From: Cephalopachus bancanus
Taxonomy: Eukaryota; Chordata; Mammalia; Primates; Tarsiidae
Assembly: GCA_027257055.1 (NCBI GenBank)
Contig: JAPVLO010000179.1
Coordinates: forward strand, 62,001-126,000
DNA length: 64,000 nt
Direction of reading: 5' to 3'
Shown here one piece after another: positions 25,461 to 37,459 of this stretch (positions within the stretch are counted from its first letter, which is position 1; each line of letters opens with the position of its first letter). The notes beneath the pieces were generated by a model. The model had not been told where the DNA came from. It saw only the letters and a program-made list of their open reading frames with translations, and searched no databases. The translations under genes were made by a program, and so were the position numbers.

Positions 25461-25602
25461 TGGAAATTATCATAACTGTTCCCACTTACTTTGATTGGTG
25501 TTAGCATGGTATATCTTTCTCCATTCTTTACTACTGGAAATTATCATAACTGTTCCCACTTACTTTGATTGGTGTTAGCATGGTATATCTTTCTCCATTC
25601 AT
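25461..25602 (+). repeat. 74-bp tandem duplication, 1.9 copies
   Basis: The segment beginning TGGAAATTATCATAACTG and containing TTGGTGTTAGCATGGTATAT starts at 25461 and again at 25535, with almost no differences. Lies within L1M sequence. Confidence 0.95.
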
Positions 25603-26019
25603 TTACTATTAATATATATGTCTTTACATTTAAAGTAGGTTTCTTGTAGACAACATACAGTTGGGTTTTGTTTTTTGATACTCTAGCAATCTCTTTTAAT
25701 TAGAGCATTTAGACCACTAACATTGAAAAGGATTACTGATATAATTGGATTTATATATAGCATATTTGTTACCATTTTCTATTTATTGCCCTTGTCCTTT
25801 GTTCCTGGTTTGGCTTCAACTCTCTTTCTACCTTTTGATTTTAATTGAGCATTTTGTTTTATTCCATTTTCTCTTCTTTTTTTACCTTATTACTTATATT
25901 TTTCTTTTTACTTTTTTTTTAGTGGTTGCCCTAGAGTTTGCAATGTACAGGTATGTATATATGTATATATTTCTACAGAAACACACACACATACACAATG
26001 TGATAGTATTCATCCTTTA

Positions 26020-26730
26020 AAAAAGAAGAAAATCTCGATATTTACAACAATATGGATGATCCTGAAGGACATCATGTAAAGTGAAATATGGCAGGCACAG
26101 AAAGACAAATACTACATGATCTCACTTATATGCAGGAGCTAAAAAAGTTGAACTTATAGAAGCAGAGAGTAGAATGGTTATCAAAGGCTAGGGGAAGGGA
26201 AGGAGTTGGGGAGAAGTTGGTCAAAGGATACAAAATTTCAATGAGATAGGAGTAATAAATTCAAGAGCTCTATTGTACAATATGGTGACTATAGTTAATA
26301 ACAACATACTGTATTCTTGAAAATTGCTTTAAAAAGTAGATTTTAGCTGGCACTGTGGCTCATGCCTGTAATTCTAGCACTTTGGGAGGCAGAAGCAAGA
26401 GGAATGACTTAGTCCAGGGGTTCAAGACCACCTAAAAAAAATTAGGTGGGTACGGTGGTGCACGCCTCTAGTTCTAGCTACTTAGAAGGCTAAGGCAGAA
26501 GGATCACCTGAGCCCAGCACTCCCGCCTGAGCAACAGAGTGAGACTCCTACACCAATTTTTTTAAAAAGTAGATTTTAATTGTTCTCACCATACAAAAAA
26601 AGAATAATGTAACACATATGTTAATTAGCTCTATTAAGCCATTCCACAATGTATACATATTTCAAAACCACGTCGTACTAGATAAATATATACAATTTGT
26701 CAAGTAAACAAAAATAATAAATGATACATT
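26020..26730 (+). mobile_element. L1 3' UTR fragment split by an Alu
   Basis: Sense-orientation phrases ACTACATGATCTCACTTATATG, AAAGGCTAGGGGAAGGG and ATGGTGACTATAGTTAATAA match L1MA/PB-type 3' UTR; after the Alu it continues with ACATATGTTAATTAGCT. Confidence 0.82.
26345..26560 (+). mobile_element. Alu SINE, internally shortened
   Basis: Flanked by direct repeats AAAAAGTAGATTTTA; part of the left monomer is missing. Confidence 0.83.
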
Positions 26731-27349
26731 AAATTAATGTGCATAGTTTTTCTTAAGGGGAAAACTACCAATATTTTCAAAGAAAAAATAGAAAATTTGA
26801 ACTCATAGCACCTATTTGTTCCTTAATATTAGAAAGGTAATGTGCAAGACAGAAATCATTTTGTGTAGAAGCCAAAGGATACCCCTCGATCTGATCTGAA
26901 ACAGGAGACAGAATCATAACAAAAGCCTGGATGTCACCAAAGGAAGATGCCAAGACCCATCAAGGTTGGTGTTAGAACCATATCCTTGAATTTAAAGTCA
27001 GAGTTCAGGGAATTTGCCTAACAAGAAGTATTCACTGGGTGGTAGAGCCTGTATAAGGGTTTGGGAGAACAGAGCTGTCTAGTTCTAGAACAGAGCTGTC
27101 TGATCTCATTTTCCTTTGGTTTTGTAGGCACTGCCACATACCTGACTTTAGCTTTACTTAGCTTTTTCCCTGTGACACTTGCCTCCACTCATCAGGGTAC
27201 GGTTTGGGATCTGTGTGATGGTGTGGTAAAATGGGCCAATAAGTGGTGACGGCTAAGTAGATTTTTAGCAGGCTTCCCAGCCTGGTCTTGGAGCTTATGG
27301 TGCTTCCAATCTACTAAGTACTGCAAGTGACCTTGGAACTAGAAGGAAT

Positions 27350-27439
27350 CAAACATTTCCAGTGCACCAGTTAGTTCTGGTGTTTCATGATATGCTAAAC
27401 ATGAAACACCAGAAGTAACTGGTGCACTGGAAATATTTG
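27350..27439. other. Near-perfect 90-nt inverted repeat (hairpin)
   Basis: Arms of 40 bases (27350-27389 and 27400-27439) pair at 38 of 40 positions around a 10-base loop. Key block: CCAGTGCACCAGTTAG in the left arm and its complement in the right. It resembles a palindromic MITE or a miRNA-precursor-like fold, but I recognise no named family. Transcribed as part of TWSG1 intron 3. Confidence 0.9.
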
Positions 27440-27837
27440 CTATGTTTTTTGCTCACTGGCATAAGTTATTAATATTTTCTTATAATTTAACATTTGCCAC
27501 AGAATTCAACATTTAATGCACAATAAACATATACCAAAGTTATAATTTCTTAATGTAGTTAAAGAGTCTATTATTAAACTATGCATCATTTGATGCTTTC
27601 CTAAAATTGATTTTAAGCTACTACATGGAAATGTACGATTCTATTTATATTAAATTACAGAACAAGCAAAACCAGCCTAAGGGGTTAAAATCAGAACTTA
27701 GCCATAAAATGGGAATTAGAGTTCAGAAACTATCAAGCAGGCAAGTAAAGAAGAATGGAAGTCAAAACAGGGAGCTATTTAGTTTAGGTAAAACAAGTTG
27801 CTGTTCTGGCTAGTGGTTCCTTTTAAAAAGTCAGACC

Positions 27838-28109
27838 CCTCAAGCCTGCAATCCTCGCACTGTGGGAGGCAGAGGTAAGGGGACTGTCTGAGCCCATGGG
27901 TTCAAGAACAGTCTGGGAAAATTGGAGAGACCTTGTCTTTACAATAAATCAAAAAATTTGGCCAGGCATGGTAGCATGTGCCTATAGTTCCAGCTACTTG
28001 GAAGGCTGAGGTGGAAGAATTGCCTGAGCCCAGCAGATCAATGCTGTGGTGGCCGTGAGTGTGCCACTGCACTCTAGCCTGGGAGACTTTAACCCTCCCC
28101 CCAAAAAAA
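27838..28109 (+). mobile_element. Alu SINE, 5' truncated
   Basis: Starts within the left monomer (CAAGCCTGCAATCC) and ends with an A-rich tail. Confidence 0.85.
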
Positions 28110-28299
28110 TTAGACCCAAATATTTTGTTGCATATTATCCTAAAACTGCAGTCTGATACCAGACCCAAATACAAAAAGGAGTATTTCAAGTCCATAAAAA
28201 CTTAATAGCCAATGGCTATTTTTTTTTTTTAAATTTTTGGAGGAGAATATCTCAGAATAGAATAGCATAATTAAGAAAAGTAATGTCAGTGTTATTTTG

Positions 28300-28780
28300 C
28301 TTAACACATTAATAATGTCTTAGAAAATCAGTTTTCAAGAGCTAGGTCTGATTGGGAAGTCCTTTACAGAGAACACTTGCAGTTCCAAAGGAAAGAAAAG
28401 AATCTTCTTATTGACCTTGGTATATGTGTACTTGAAATTAATATACTGTGGGCAAAAGCCCAATGGTGCGAGGGCAGCTCTATTAGATATTAAAACATGT
28501 CATAAGACTTCTGTAAATAAAACAGTGTGGTACTGATGCATGAATAGACACAGAATAAAACAGAAAACCCAGAAATAAAGCAAAGTACATATAAAAGCGA
28601 TATCTCTATCAGGAAAAAGATATACTTTGAAAGAAATAGTATTATGATTTAAAATATAACATTTAAATAGTGGTAGCTGTTTAAAAAATAAAAAATTGGA
28701 TCCATAGATAACATATAAATGAAAATAAGTTCAAAATGTATTAGCTAAATGTAAGTAAAGAAACAACACAGAAAACTATA
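28300..28780 (+). mobile_element. L1M ORF2 fragment (left part)
   Basis: Phrases AAAACAGTGTGGTACTGATG and AACCCAGAAATAAAGC match L1 ORF2 in sense. The same old L1 seems to resume at about 30535 after an insertion. Confidence 0.7.
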
Positions 28781-30530
28781 GGGGGGTAGAAAAGATGGCG
28801 GCCGAGCCAGTTGGGCTATGCAAGTCCCGGTGTGAGTGAGTGTATGGAAAATTTTGTGCACATGCTGGTGAGCGAGTGGGCGTGTGAGTGGTTGACTGAG
28901 TGAGGGCTAGGGAGCTAGTGGCCAAGGCTATCCTGCTGCAGCGGCTGGTGCCGCGGCTGCTGGGCTTGGACCCTAGCGAATCCCGGAACCCAGAAGCTGA
29001 GCCCCTTTTCTTTCGCGCGCTCTCTCTCTCTCTCTCTTTTAAATCAACAAACCCTCCCTGGGAAGAAAATGCTCGGAGAGACTGTTTAAGTGGGGGTTTG
29101 TGAGCAAATGGCGAGGCCCCTGGTGCAACAGTTGGTGCTATAGCTTCTGCGCTTTGTCCCTGGCTCAACCCAAGCCACAGAAGCCGAGCACCATTATTTT
29201 TTTTAAACGGACAAAAGATTTTCTGCAAAAAAGCAGCCGGGGGGGGGGGGGGGAAGTGATGGGATGGGATCATTGCCCCAGGCTCTCCCTCACCATTGCA
29301 GCAGAAGAGAGACTGATGGCTCCTGGTTTTGCCTCACTACCTCAGTGCCTGGCAGGGCACTGGCAGCAGGGGCTGTGGAGGGAGTCCAGAGGCAAAGCTC
29401 TACGAAAGATGACAAGAGAGGCGCCTCACCACAATCTTGAAGGCAGGGCAGGAAAGTGCTCAGACTTGCTCACCACAGAGCAACGGACCGATCTTTGTGA
29501 CTGGCAGATCAACTACTCCGGGATTGATCGTGACCCAGAAGGTACATCCTGAAAGCACAAACTTCAGAGGGACCTGACGTTTGCTGAGTTCCAGGTGCGC
29601 CACCCCTACCCTGATCCAGCTGCGGGACAAAGGGTGTGGCCAGAAAAGGATGAGGAAGGACTACAAAGAAATCAGTGGTGAGTCCGGGGCTGACCCAAAC
29701 CCCCTCCTCTCCAGCAATCCTCTGAACCTCAAACCCACACAGCTGGGCCTCGACTCAGTCACAATAGGAGAACTCCATTTCAAGATAGACCTGACTGGGC
29801 ACCCCTCCTCCCGCCACTGCCAGTACATGCCTGGGGAAGAGACAATTCCATACCTCCCCACCAGAGAAGATCTCCCAGACTACACAAGAATGGGAGGGAG
29901 GATTGCAGCCCCACCTACCTCCATTGCCCCTCCTCCTTCGCCGCTTCAGACACAGAGGAGTCAGAGGGAAGGTTCTTTTTTGTTGTTTTCAATTTATTTT
30001 TTAATTTTTAAAATTTTTTTGACTTTGTTAATTTTAAAATATTTTTTCTTTGTGCATGAATGTATATGTGAGGGATTGATCTGCATCCCCCCAAAACTTT
30101 TTACCCTTTCCTGTTTCTTCTTTTATTTGTCATTTTCTGTTTATGTGTGTATGTGAATGACTGAGTATTCACCTTTCAATTTTGTTGTTGTTGTTGGTTT
30201 GTTTTTGCTCTTTTGTTCTTCTGGATTTTTCTTATTTTCATTTCTTACAGTTTAAGATGTGTGTCAAAATATGTGTGTGAGTTCAACCTGAATTCCCTCC
30301 TCCCCTCCCCACTCTGGTCTTTCTGTTTTTCTTCTCTATTCTTTTTTTGTTAGGTATATGTGTGTGTGTGTTTAGTTTTCTTGGTGTTTTTGTTGTTGCT
30401 GTTTGTTTTGTTTCACTTTGTTGTTATTCCAGTTTGTTTTGGTGTGTGTGTATATATCTGTGGTGTGTGTGTTCAGTTGTTTTTTGCATTGGTTTCTGCT
30501 TTCCATCGTCATATAGAGTGGTGGTGGAGA
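28781..30530 (+). mobile_element. L1-type 5' UTR fragment without ORFs
   Basis: Starts with a G-run and AAAGATGGCGGC, the arrangement seen at the 5' end of primate L1 RNAs where YY1 binds. About 1.2 kb of GC-rich, CpG-containing sequence follows, then a T-rich segment with TTGTTGTTGTTGG (29960-30480). Open frames of 165 and 191 codons lie here but encode nothing I recognise. No ORF1 or ORF2 follows. The identification rests on the 5' motif and layout, not on a database match. Confidence 0.55.
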
Positions 30531-30534
30531 GTGG

Positions 30535-31545
30535 GTCTCAGGAAACACATGTCAAAAGAAGTGAACATTGCAGAGCTACAAAGCATTGGTGGAAATGCAA
30601 ACTATATAACCCTCTTGGAGGATAATCTGATAATATTTAGCAATATTACAGAACTGACTGTCTACATGAAGTTATTCATTGTAGCATTACTTATGATGGT
30701 AAAACCACCCATATATATCTATGGATGAATGAATATATAAACTGTAACAGTCTACACAATGGGGCTTTACCCCAAAAATGATATTATCCAAAAAATGTAG
30801 CTGACCAAAAATGATATTAATATGGAAGAAGCTCCAGGACATTCAATTAAGTTTAAAAAGAAAAGAAGAGAGAAAATAGGAACAAAAAGGCAAGGAACAT
30901 AATGTTTTTGTGTAAGAAATGAGTGCTTTATATAACAAGTATAAATGCTTATTTTAAAGTTTTTAAAAATGGGCTGGGTGCAGTGGCTCACACCTATAAT
31001 CCCAGCACTTTCGGAGGCTGAGGTAGGCTGGTTGCTTGAGTCCAGGAGTTACAGACCAGTCTGGGCAACATAGGAAAACTTCATCTCTACAAAAAAATTA
31101 AAAAATTGGCTGGGCATGGTGGTATGTGCCTGTAGTCCCAGCTACTCAGACGCTGAGGTGGATGCATCGCCTGAGCCCAGGAGATCGAGACTGCCCTGAG
31201 CCATGATCATCATCATTGTGCCACTGTGCTCCAGCCTGGGCGACAGAGTGAGACCCCAAAATCAAAAGATAAAAATGGTTATAAGTAGGATGAAAACCAT
31301 ATGTCCCAATTTTTGCAAGAAATTTAGATCAATTTAGGTTTAGCACATTGTTCTGGTTTCCCTTTCAAAAGTATCTTAGTTTGAACAATAAATTATGTGA
31401 TCAATTTAACTATAGTTGAAGAGGGGAATAGAGAGGAGGTGACATAGATGTAAATGGACTGTCTATCATTGTTATGTACTTTTTTTTCAATTATGGAAAT
31501 GATTTTCATAATCAAAATACAAAAATAAATCAAAAGGAAATAACC
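30535..31545 (+). mobile_element. L1M ORF2 end and 3' UTR, split by an Alu
   Basis: GTGGAAATGCAAACTATA, TGTAGCATTACTTATGATGG and, after the Alu, the ending TTCAATTATGGAAATGATTTTC fit the distal part of an old L1M in sense. Confidence 0.65.
30971..31270 (+). mobile_element. Alu SINE, dimer
   Basis: GGCTGGGTGCAGTGGCTCAC start, GAGTGAGACCCCAAAATC end. Confidence 0.88.
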
Positions 31546-31928
31546 TAAAAACTGAAAACAAATGAATCTAACTTTATATCAAGTTGGTCACATAACCACT
31601 CAAAATTATTCTAACTGACCTCGGACAGTATTGGGGCTTACACCTTTGGTATATATTCAAGGATATAACAATCTAAACTTTTATTTAATAGTCTAATTGA
31701 TGTTTTATAAGGCATAAAAGTAATTACATTAATGTTAAGAAGCATACATTTCAGCATAAAAGAATTATAAATATAAAATTAAAAGCAATAAAGACCTATA
31801 ATCTTAAATTTAAATTGGTAATACTAGTACAAACTCAAAGTTTCTCCCCCTTTAGCTACTTAAAAATTAGCTCTGCCCACTAACAATTTGAGCAAAGTAA
31901 TGACAACAACAGATTAAGATACCAGGTG

Positions 31929-32093
31929 TTTTTGTTTGTTTGTTTTGAGACAGGATCTCACTCTGTTGCCCAGGCCAGAGTTCAATGGCACAATCCTAGC
32001 TCACTGCAACCTCGAACTCTTGGCCTCAAGTGATCTACTGGCTTCCACCTCCTGAGTAGGCTGAACTACAGGCATGCATCACTACATCCAGCC
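31929..32093 (-). mobile_element. Alu single monomer, antisense
   Basis: GTTTGTTTTGAGACAGGATC start, ends ACTACATCCAGCC; only one monomer. Confidence 0.78.
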
Positions 32094-32732
32094 TAATATA
32101 CTAGATTTTTTAAAAGCCATAAATTAATAACAATACTTTTAAAAAGAAAATGAAACCTACCAAAAAGCAAAACAAAACATATTAACCTTGATGGAGTATA
32201 AAACCAATACCCCAAAAATGGATAAAGGGAAAAAACTAAGTACTTATCTTGCATTGTTTTTATCCTCTATTTCAGGGTAAACAAAGGGCCCTAGTGAATG
32301 GGGAAAAGTCCTTTTACACAGACTTACCCCAGCTAATAATTGCAGAAGTAATGATAAAAATAGAAAATGACTATTTTACAGCTTCTAATGAAATAACCAA
32401 TTCAGGCAATGGTCATCAAGGAAAGGTGAAACTACAAGGTTGATAGGGACCTTTACCATGATGTAATCAAGACTTTCACCATCTGAACCCATGAATTTTA
32501 GCATTACTAAAAGCAGGACATCTAGATATTATTTGCCTTCCAGTGTACATTGTACTGCTGTACCCACCTCCTCCAAATTGAGCCTGAATCTAATAAAGCC
32601 ATTATATCTAACTTCCAGCCTATAGGAAATAGAGAGGACCAAGTAACAATTTAAATAAACATAGGAAGCAATGAGTCAAATCCAGACTGTGGCTTATTTT
32701 CCATCATAACTAGTTTCTTTAAAAAGCCTATG

Positions 32733-33028
32733 GAGGCTGGCTGGGTATGGTGGCTCATGCTGTCATCCCAGCACTTTGGGAGGCCGAGGCAGGAAAATCA
32801 TTTGAGCCCAGAGTTCAAGATCAGTCTGGGCAGCAAAGTGAGACCCTGTCATTACAAAAAGAAATTAAAAAATAAGCCAGGTGTGATGGCGCCTGCCTGT
32901 AGTCCCAGCTACTCCAGTGGCTGAGGTAGAAGGATCTCCTGAGCCCAGGAGGTCGAGACTGCAGTGAGCCTTGCACTCCAGCCTGGGCATCAGAGTAATA
33001 CCCCAATTCAAAAAAAAAAAAAAAAAAA
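32733..33028 (+). mobile_element. Alu SINE, dimer
   Basis: GCTGGGTATGGTGGCTCATG start and an 18-base poly(A). Confidence 0.88.
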
Positions 33029-33129
33029 GCCAATGGACTATTAAAAGATGGGGGAAAGAAGGAGAATAAACTATTTTAGAATAATATGAAGTCTAGAAAC
33101 ATAATTAATTAAATGTAGTAGAAAAAATG

Positions 33130-33528
33130 TTGTTGGATCTTGATTTGAGTGAAGCAACGTTAAAAAACATTTAGTCAGTCAGTGAAATATGAGTAATGGA
33201 CCGAGTATTAGAAGATATTAAAGAAGTACTGTTAATTTCATTAGGTATGGTAATGACATTGTGTTATAGAAGAAAAGCCCCTGTTTTTTTTAGATGCATA
33301 ACTAAAGCACTTTGGGGATGTAGTGAAATGATGTACTTTATAATACCCCAGCAAACCAAAAGAGTTTTGGGGAAGGAAAATGAGATAGACAGATCGACAG
33401 AAAAATGGATGAAGCAAGTATCGCAATATATTAGTAACTGTTGAAGTGGATAGGAGGCATAGCAGTTCACTATACTCTGTTTTTGTACACATTTGGAAAA
33501 GTAAAACAGTTAAAAAAAAAGCCTGGGT
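33130..33528 (+). mobile_element. L1M 3' UTR fragment
   Basis: ATGGATGAAGCAAGTATCGC, TATTAGTAACTGTTGAAG and CACATTTGGAAAAGTAAAAC correspond to the conserved tail of medium-old L1 3' UTRs. Confidence 0.55.
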
Positions 33529-34187
33529 AGAGATCTAGGATCCAAAAAACCTAGAATATAAGGATACGTTGGTCAGCAAGATGAGAATGAACTATGGTCG
33601 TTACTCTTATTGAAAGAGAAAATCAGAAAAGAGAAGTTAATTCTCTTATACAAAAAAAGTCAAAGGAGAAAATGTGTTAGATAAAGTATGTGCTGAAGTC
33701 CACAGAAGGAAAGGAAGGCAGCACTCTAATTTGGGTCCTCCCAAATGTCTGTGCCCCACCCATGAAAAGTATGGGCCTGTTTCAGCCTGGGAGGGAGGAA
33801 CAGCCACAGGTTCATAATGGACGCCAATTTGGAAGAAAGCAGCCTACAAGGAAAAGGACTGCTGTATAAAGGGACTGGACTATCTGGATTTTATCCTAGA
33901 AAGTAGAAAGATTAATTAAATTTAAAATGAAAGATAAAGGTACATTATGAATTGACTCCAAGTTTAAAACTGGCTGCTCTACCTTTAAAGGTAAACAACA
34001 TTATATATGTATTTTTAATGTGAGTGAGACCTCTCCCAGAAGCACACCAGTTGCTTCTAAAATTGTAAAGATGTGAACATGTATAACTGTTCTTCCACAG
34101 TGGAAAAAAAGGCAGAACTCTTTTCCTGAAAGAAGCTGAATAGCACCATCATCATGGTGTGACAGTTAAGACATACATAAACATAAC

Positions 34188-34235
34188 ACACATACACTCA
34201 CACTCACCAACACATATACACACAAACACACATTA
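34188..34235 (+). repeat. CA-rich simple sequence
   Basis: Imperfect (CA)n mixed with TACACA and CTCACA. Confidence 0.7.
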
Positions 34236-34484
34236 TTTTAGGCAATGTTAAAGTGTGTTTGTGTATTTTGGCATCCATGTTTAAATTAAATGTTTGTGCA
34301 TGTATAATAGGCATCTGATATGGCTATTTTCTCTTTATTTTCATTTTACCTATTAATTTACAGTTAATGCTCTAAAATAATTCAAAGCTTCTTTTATTTC
34401 AGTTAACATAAAAAAATTAGCCATCAAGGGCATAGACTACACTGTACATGATGGGTGAATAATGCAGCAAGACCTCGTTTATTT

Positions 34485-34690
34485 GACAGTCATAAACATT
34501 TGAGTACCTTCTTTGTGCCAGACACTACACTAGCTCTTAGGGATACAAAGATGGATATAAGAGGACAGAGAAAAAGACACTTACGCACCTATTCTCTCAG
34601 AATTCACTACAAAACAGCAAGGAAAAACAAGAAACTAAAACACTAATTCTGTCTTTGAAGAACCTAAGAGCTAAAGGTAGCTGACTAAGC
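34485..34690 (-). mobile_element. L2 3' end fragment, antisense
   Basis: GAGTACCTTCTTTGTGCCAG, ACTACACTAGCTCTTAGGG and CTTTGAAGAACCTAAGAGC follow the L2 consensus in reverse. Confidence 0.6.
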
Positions 34691-35565
34691 AGTCTCCTCA
34701 CAAGCCACGTTCACTATGGAACCCTGGAGAGACATAGGGGTTGAAGGCCCAGGTGTGGCACAGGCAACCCCATTTTGTGGATAGTTAGGCATTCAGGACC
34801 TTGTCTCTCTTCCTCCACAACTATAGGACATGAGAGGGTTATTCTCTAGAAAAATCAAACCAAAGAAGCTCTGGTCTGGGAATATCAAAAATTGCAGAGG
34901 GCAGAGATGAGGATGGAAAAAAAAAATAAGGAAAGTAAATAAAATCATGCCTAGTGAATACTGTGACCTCACTCCTCAGGGTCCCAGAACATTTCAGCCA
35001 GGGTACCACCCCTCACGTCACCCCTACTCCAGTCAGGAAACTAGGAGCTCCTTCTCTGAAAAGGCTGTAAATCCCCAAAGGGAAAGGACATGAAATAGAG
35101 GGTTACTCAATGAACACGGCAGCTCATCCTCCAACTATCTTTTAGTGAGGCAAAATTAATTCCATGCCCTGTCCATAAGCCAGCTTGGAGTACCTAAATT
35201 TTACACAGGGATACGTGACCAAGGGTCACCAGACATTTGAGAAAATAGAAACAGTGCAAGGAATAGAAGGAAAAACTTCAACAGCAACAAAACTCTACAA
35301 TTAATAATCCCTCAGACAGAGAAGAAAAATATCTTATGTATGAAACAAGAAAAGTATGTTCCCCCAAAAAAGTCTTTTGTAAATTAAAAAATGAAGTCAA
35401 AATTTTAAAAATTAATACAAGGGCTAAAAAAGATTAGGAAATGTCTCAAGAGGTACATCCAAAACACAAAAAAAGTAGATAATAGGATAATTCATTTAAT
35501 AAATGAGTACTTCCATTATTATGTATCAAACTAGTATGTAACATTAATTTATTAAAGTGATTATT

Positions 35566-35804
35566 GGCCAGGCATGGTGGCTCATACCTACAATCCCAGC
35601 ACATTAAAAGGCCAAGGTGGGAGCAGTGCTTGAGCCCATGGATTCTAGCCCAGTCTTGGCAACATAGCAAGACCGGATTTCTACAAAAAATTAAAAAATT
35701 AGCAAGGCACGTGCCTGAACCCAGGAAGATAAAGCTGCAGTGAGCTGTGATTGCGCCACTGCACTCCAAGTGATAGAGTGAGATTCTGACTCAAAAAAAA
35801 AAAA
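35566..35804 (+). mobile_element. Alu SINE, internally deleted
   Basis: Left monomer complete; the right monomer lacks part of its start. Confidence 0.83.
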
Positions 35805-35985
35805 GTGATTATTAAAGAAAACACTGATTTACATACTGGGAAGTTAGAGATAAGAGAATAAATCCTTATCCATCATAACAGGAAGTCAATTGATAGTTTT
35901 TAAAATCATAGAATCAAGAGAGAAGTATAAAGACATTATTTAGAATTATAGAAGCAATACAACACTTTGAAAGTGGTGGTCTCCG

Positions 35986-36281
35986 CCAGATATGGTGGCT
36001 CAAGCCTATATAATCCCAGCACTTTGGGACGCTGAGGCAAGAAGACTGCCTGAGCCCGGGGGTTCGAGACCAGCCTGGGGAACTTGGTGAGACCTCATCT
36101 CTACAATAAATCAAAAAATTAGACAGGCATGGCAGCATGCGCCTGTAGTTCCAGCTACTTGGAAGGCTGAGGCAGAAGGATCACCAGAGCCCAGCAGGTT
36201 GACGCTGTGAGCATGCCACTACACTCCAGCCTGGGCAAAGGAGTGAGACTCTGACTCAAAAAAATGAAAATAAAAATAAAG
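35986..36281 (+). mobile_element. Alu SINE with target duplication
   Basis: Direct repeats GAAAGTGGTGGTCTC flank both ends; lineage-specific CAATAAATC linker. Confidence 0.92.
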
Positions 36282-36399
36282 AAAGTGGTGGTCTCTGGGA
36301 ACAGGATCAAAGGATTGGAAAGAAGTGAAATGAAATGAGATTGTTTTACCTAACTTCTAAAGTATATGCATTTATTTCACTTTGATAAGGATGGAGATT

Positions 36400-36660
36400 A
36401 GGCCGGGCACGGTGGCTCAGCCTGTAATCCCAGCAATTTGGGAGGCCAAGGTGAGTGGATTACCTGAGCCTGCGGGTTTGAGACCAGTCCAGGCAACTTG
36501 GCGGGACCTCGTCTCTACAATAAATCGAAAATTAGCCAGGATTGCTGGAGTCCAGCAGGTCGATGTTGGGGTGGCCATGAGTGTGCCACTGCACTCCAGC
36601 CTGGGTGACGGAGTGAGACTCCAACTCAAAAACAAACAAACAAACAAACAAACAAAAAAA
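36400..36660 (+). mobile_element. Young Alu, shortened right monomer
   Basis: GGCCGGGCACGGTGGCTCAG start; tail is a (CAAA)n run (36630-36655). A deletion removes the start of the right monomer. Confidence 0.88.
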
Positions 36661-36699
36661 GGATAAAGATGGAAATTAATGTAAAAAAGATCAATATGC

Positions 36700-36900
36700 A
36701 AATATCCCTGTTCTTATGGAGTTTATATTCTATTGAAAGAACATGCAAAGCAACAGTTCAAGGAGCATGCAATAAATAATCTAACAGAAGCATGGAAGAT
36801 TCTGTTCAGTCAAATGAGGAAAGTTTCTGAGAAAAGGAGATATTTGAACTGAGAATTTAAAAAATAAAAGCAAGTTAACAGGTCAGAGAAAAGATTATGG
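36700..36900 (-). mobile_element. L2-like fragment, antisense
   Basis: CCTGTTCTTATGGAGTTTAT and TTCTATTGAAAGAACATGC resemble the reverse L2 3' end. Confidence 0.45.
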
Positions 36901-37359
36901 GCGTTTCTTCCTACACATGTAAGCTTTCTTTCTAAAACACAAATGATTGCATTCTATAAATACGCTTTTGCACCTGGTTTTTTACTTAATATATCTTGGA
37001 GACTGTTTTTCAGATGCTTCTTATTAAAAACAACAAAAACACACTGCTTCTTATAAAAAATTAAACAGTTTACACAATCTCAAAATAAAGAGTAAAAATA
37101 ATTTCCTTTGGCCTTCCACTCCTACTTCCCAAGGATAAGCACTTTTAATTTCCTCCCAGACTTTTTCTATACAAATAATACTACATGTATATGTAAATAC
37201 TCTTGAATATAAGCAAATGTAAAAGTAAAATGTTTTGTATGCTTACTATATCTTATACACATACTTCTTGTATACATAAAATACATTTATATTCTTTAAG
37301 GTATCTTAAAATCAAGGATTGTGATAACAAATATTAAATCTCACTGCATGTCCACTTAC

Positions 37360-37459
37360 CAACGCAGTCACAGCACTCATCCCAAAGAGCCCCAAGACAC
37401 AGCATGCACTCCTTACAGCAGGAGCAATTGCCTTCACCAGGCCGGCACTGGCAGAGCTC
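37360..37459 (-). CDS. TWSG1: TWSG1 exon 3: cysteine-rich BMP-binding core
   Basis: This 100-bp exon encodes residues 43-75 and the first base of codon 76. It lies between an acceptor, TTTTAG (AG at 37461-37460), and a strong donor, GTAAGTGGA (37359-37351). It contains ten cysteines (C45, C47, C54, C56, C57, C60, C63, C71, C72, C74) with the pattern CxC-CxCC-CxxC-CCxC. It also has W68 and an NCS N-glycosylation sequon at N53. Phase 0 in and phase 1 out match exons 2 and 4 exactly. Known: this N-terminal cysteine-rich domain of Tsg proteins makes the contact with BMPs. It is too short (33 residues) to appear as a long open frame and is flanked by 24 kb and 35 kb of intron. No change from the family pattern is visible. 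Confidence 0.95.

Larger units (their letters stand above)
19890..25745 (-). mobile_element. Long L1M (L1MA/MB-like) element, antisense, with nested insertions
   Basis: The plus strand is nearly colinear with the reverse complement of an L1M. 3' UTR at 19890-20350 (TTGTCTTTTCCAGAATGTC region), then ORF2 backwards through 25700 (for example GTTGAAAAGACTATCTTT, ACACTATCTTGATTACTATA, ATGCTGGCCTCATAAAATTAG). It is interrupted by Alus at 20919, 21334 and 24650, by MER2 at 21921 with its own Alu, and by a mini-L1 at 25126. A 74-bp tandem duplication lies near 25461. ORF2 is broken throughout. Confidence 0.88.

Noticed and set aside
28776..30156. Open frames of 165 (minus) and 191 (plus) codons as new genes
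   Set aside because: They lie in the L1-like 5' UTR segment, have no recognisable domain, and the longest ends in a low-complexity F/I/L-rich stretch encoded by T-rich DNA.
33196..33444. Overlapping open frames on both strands (82-83 codons)
   Set aside because: They sit in an L1M 3' UTR fragment, which is non-coding.
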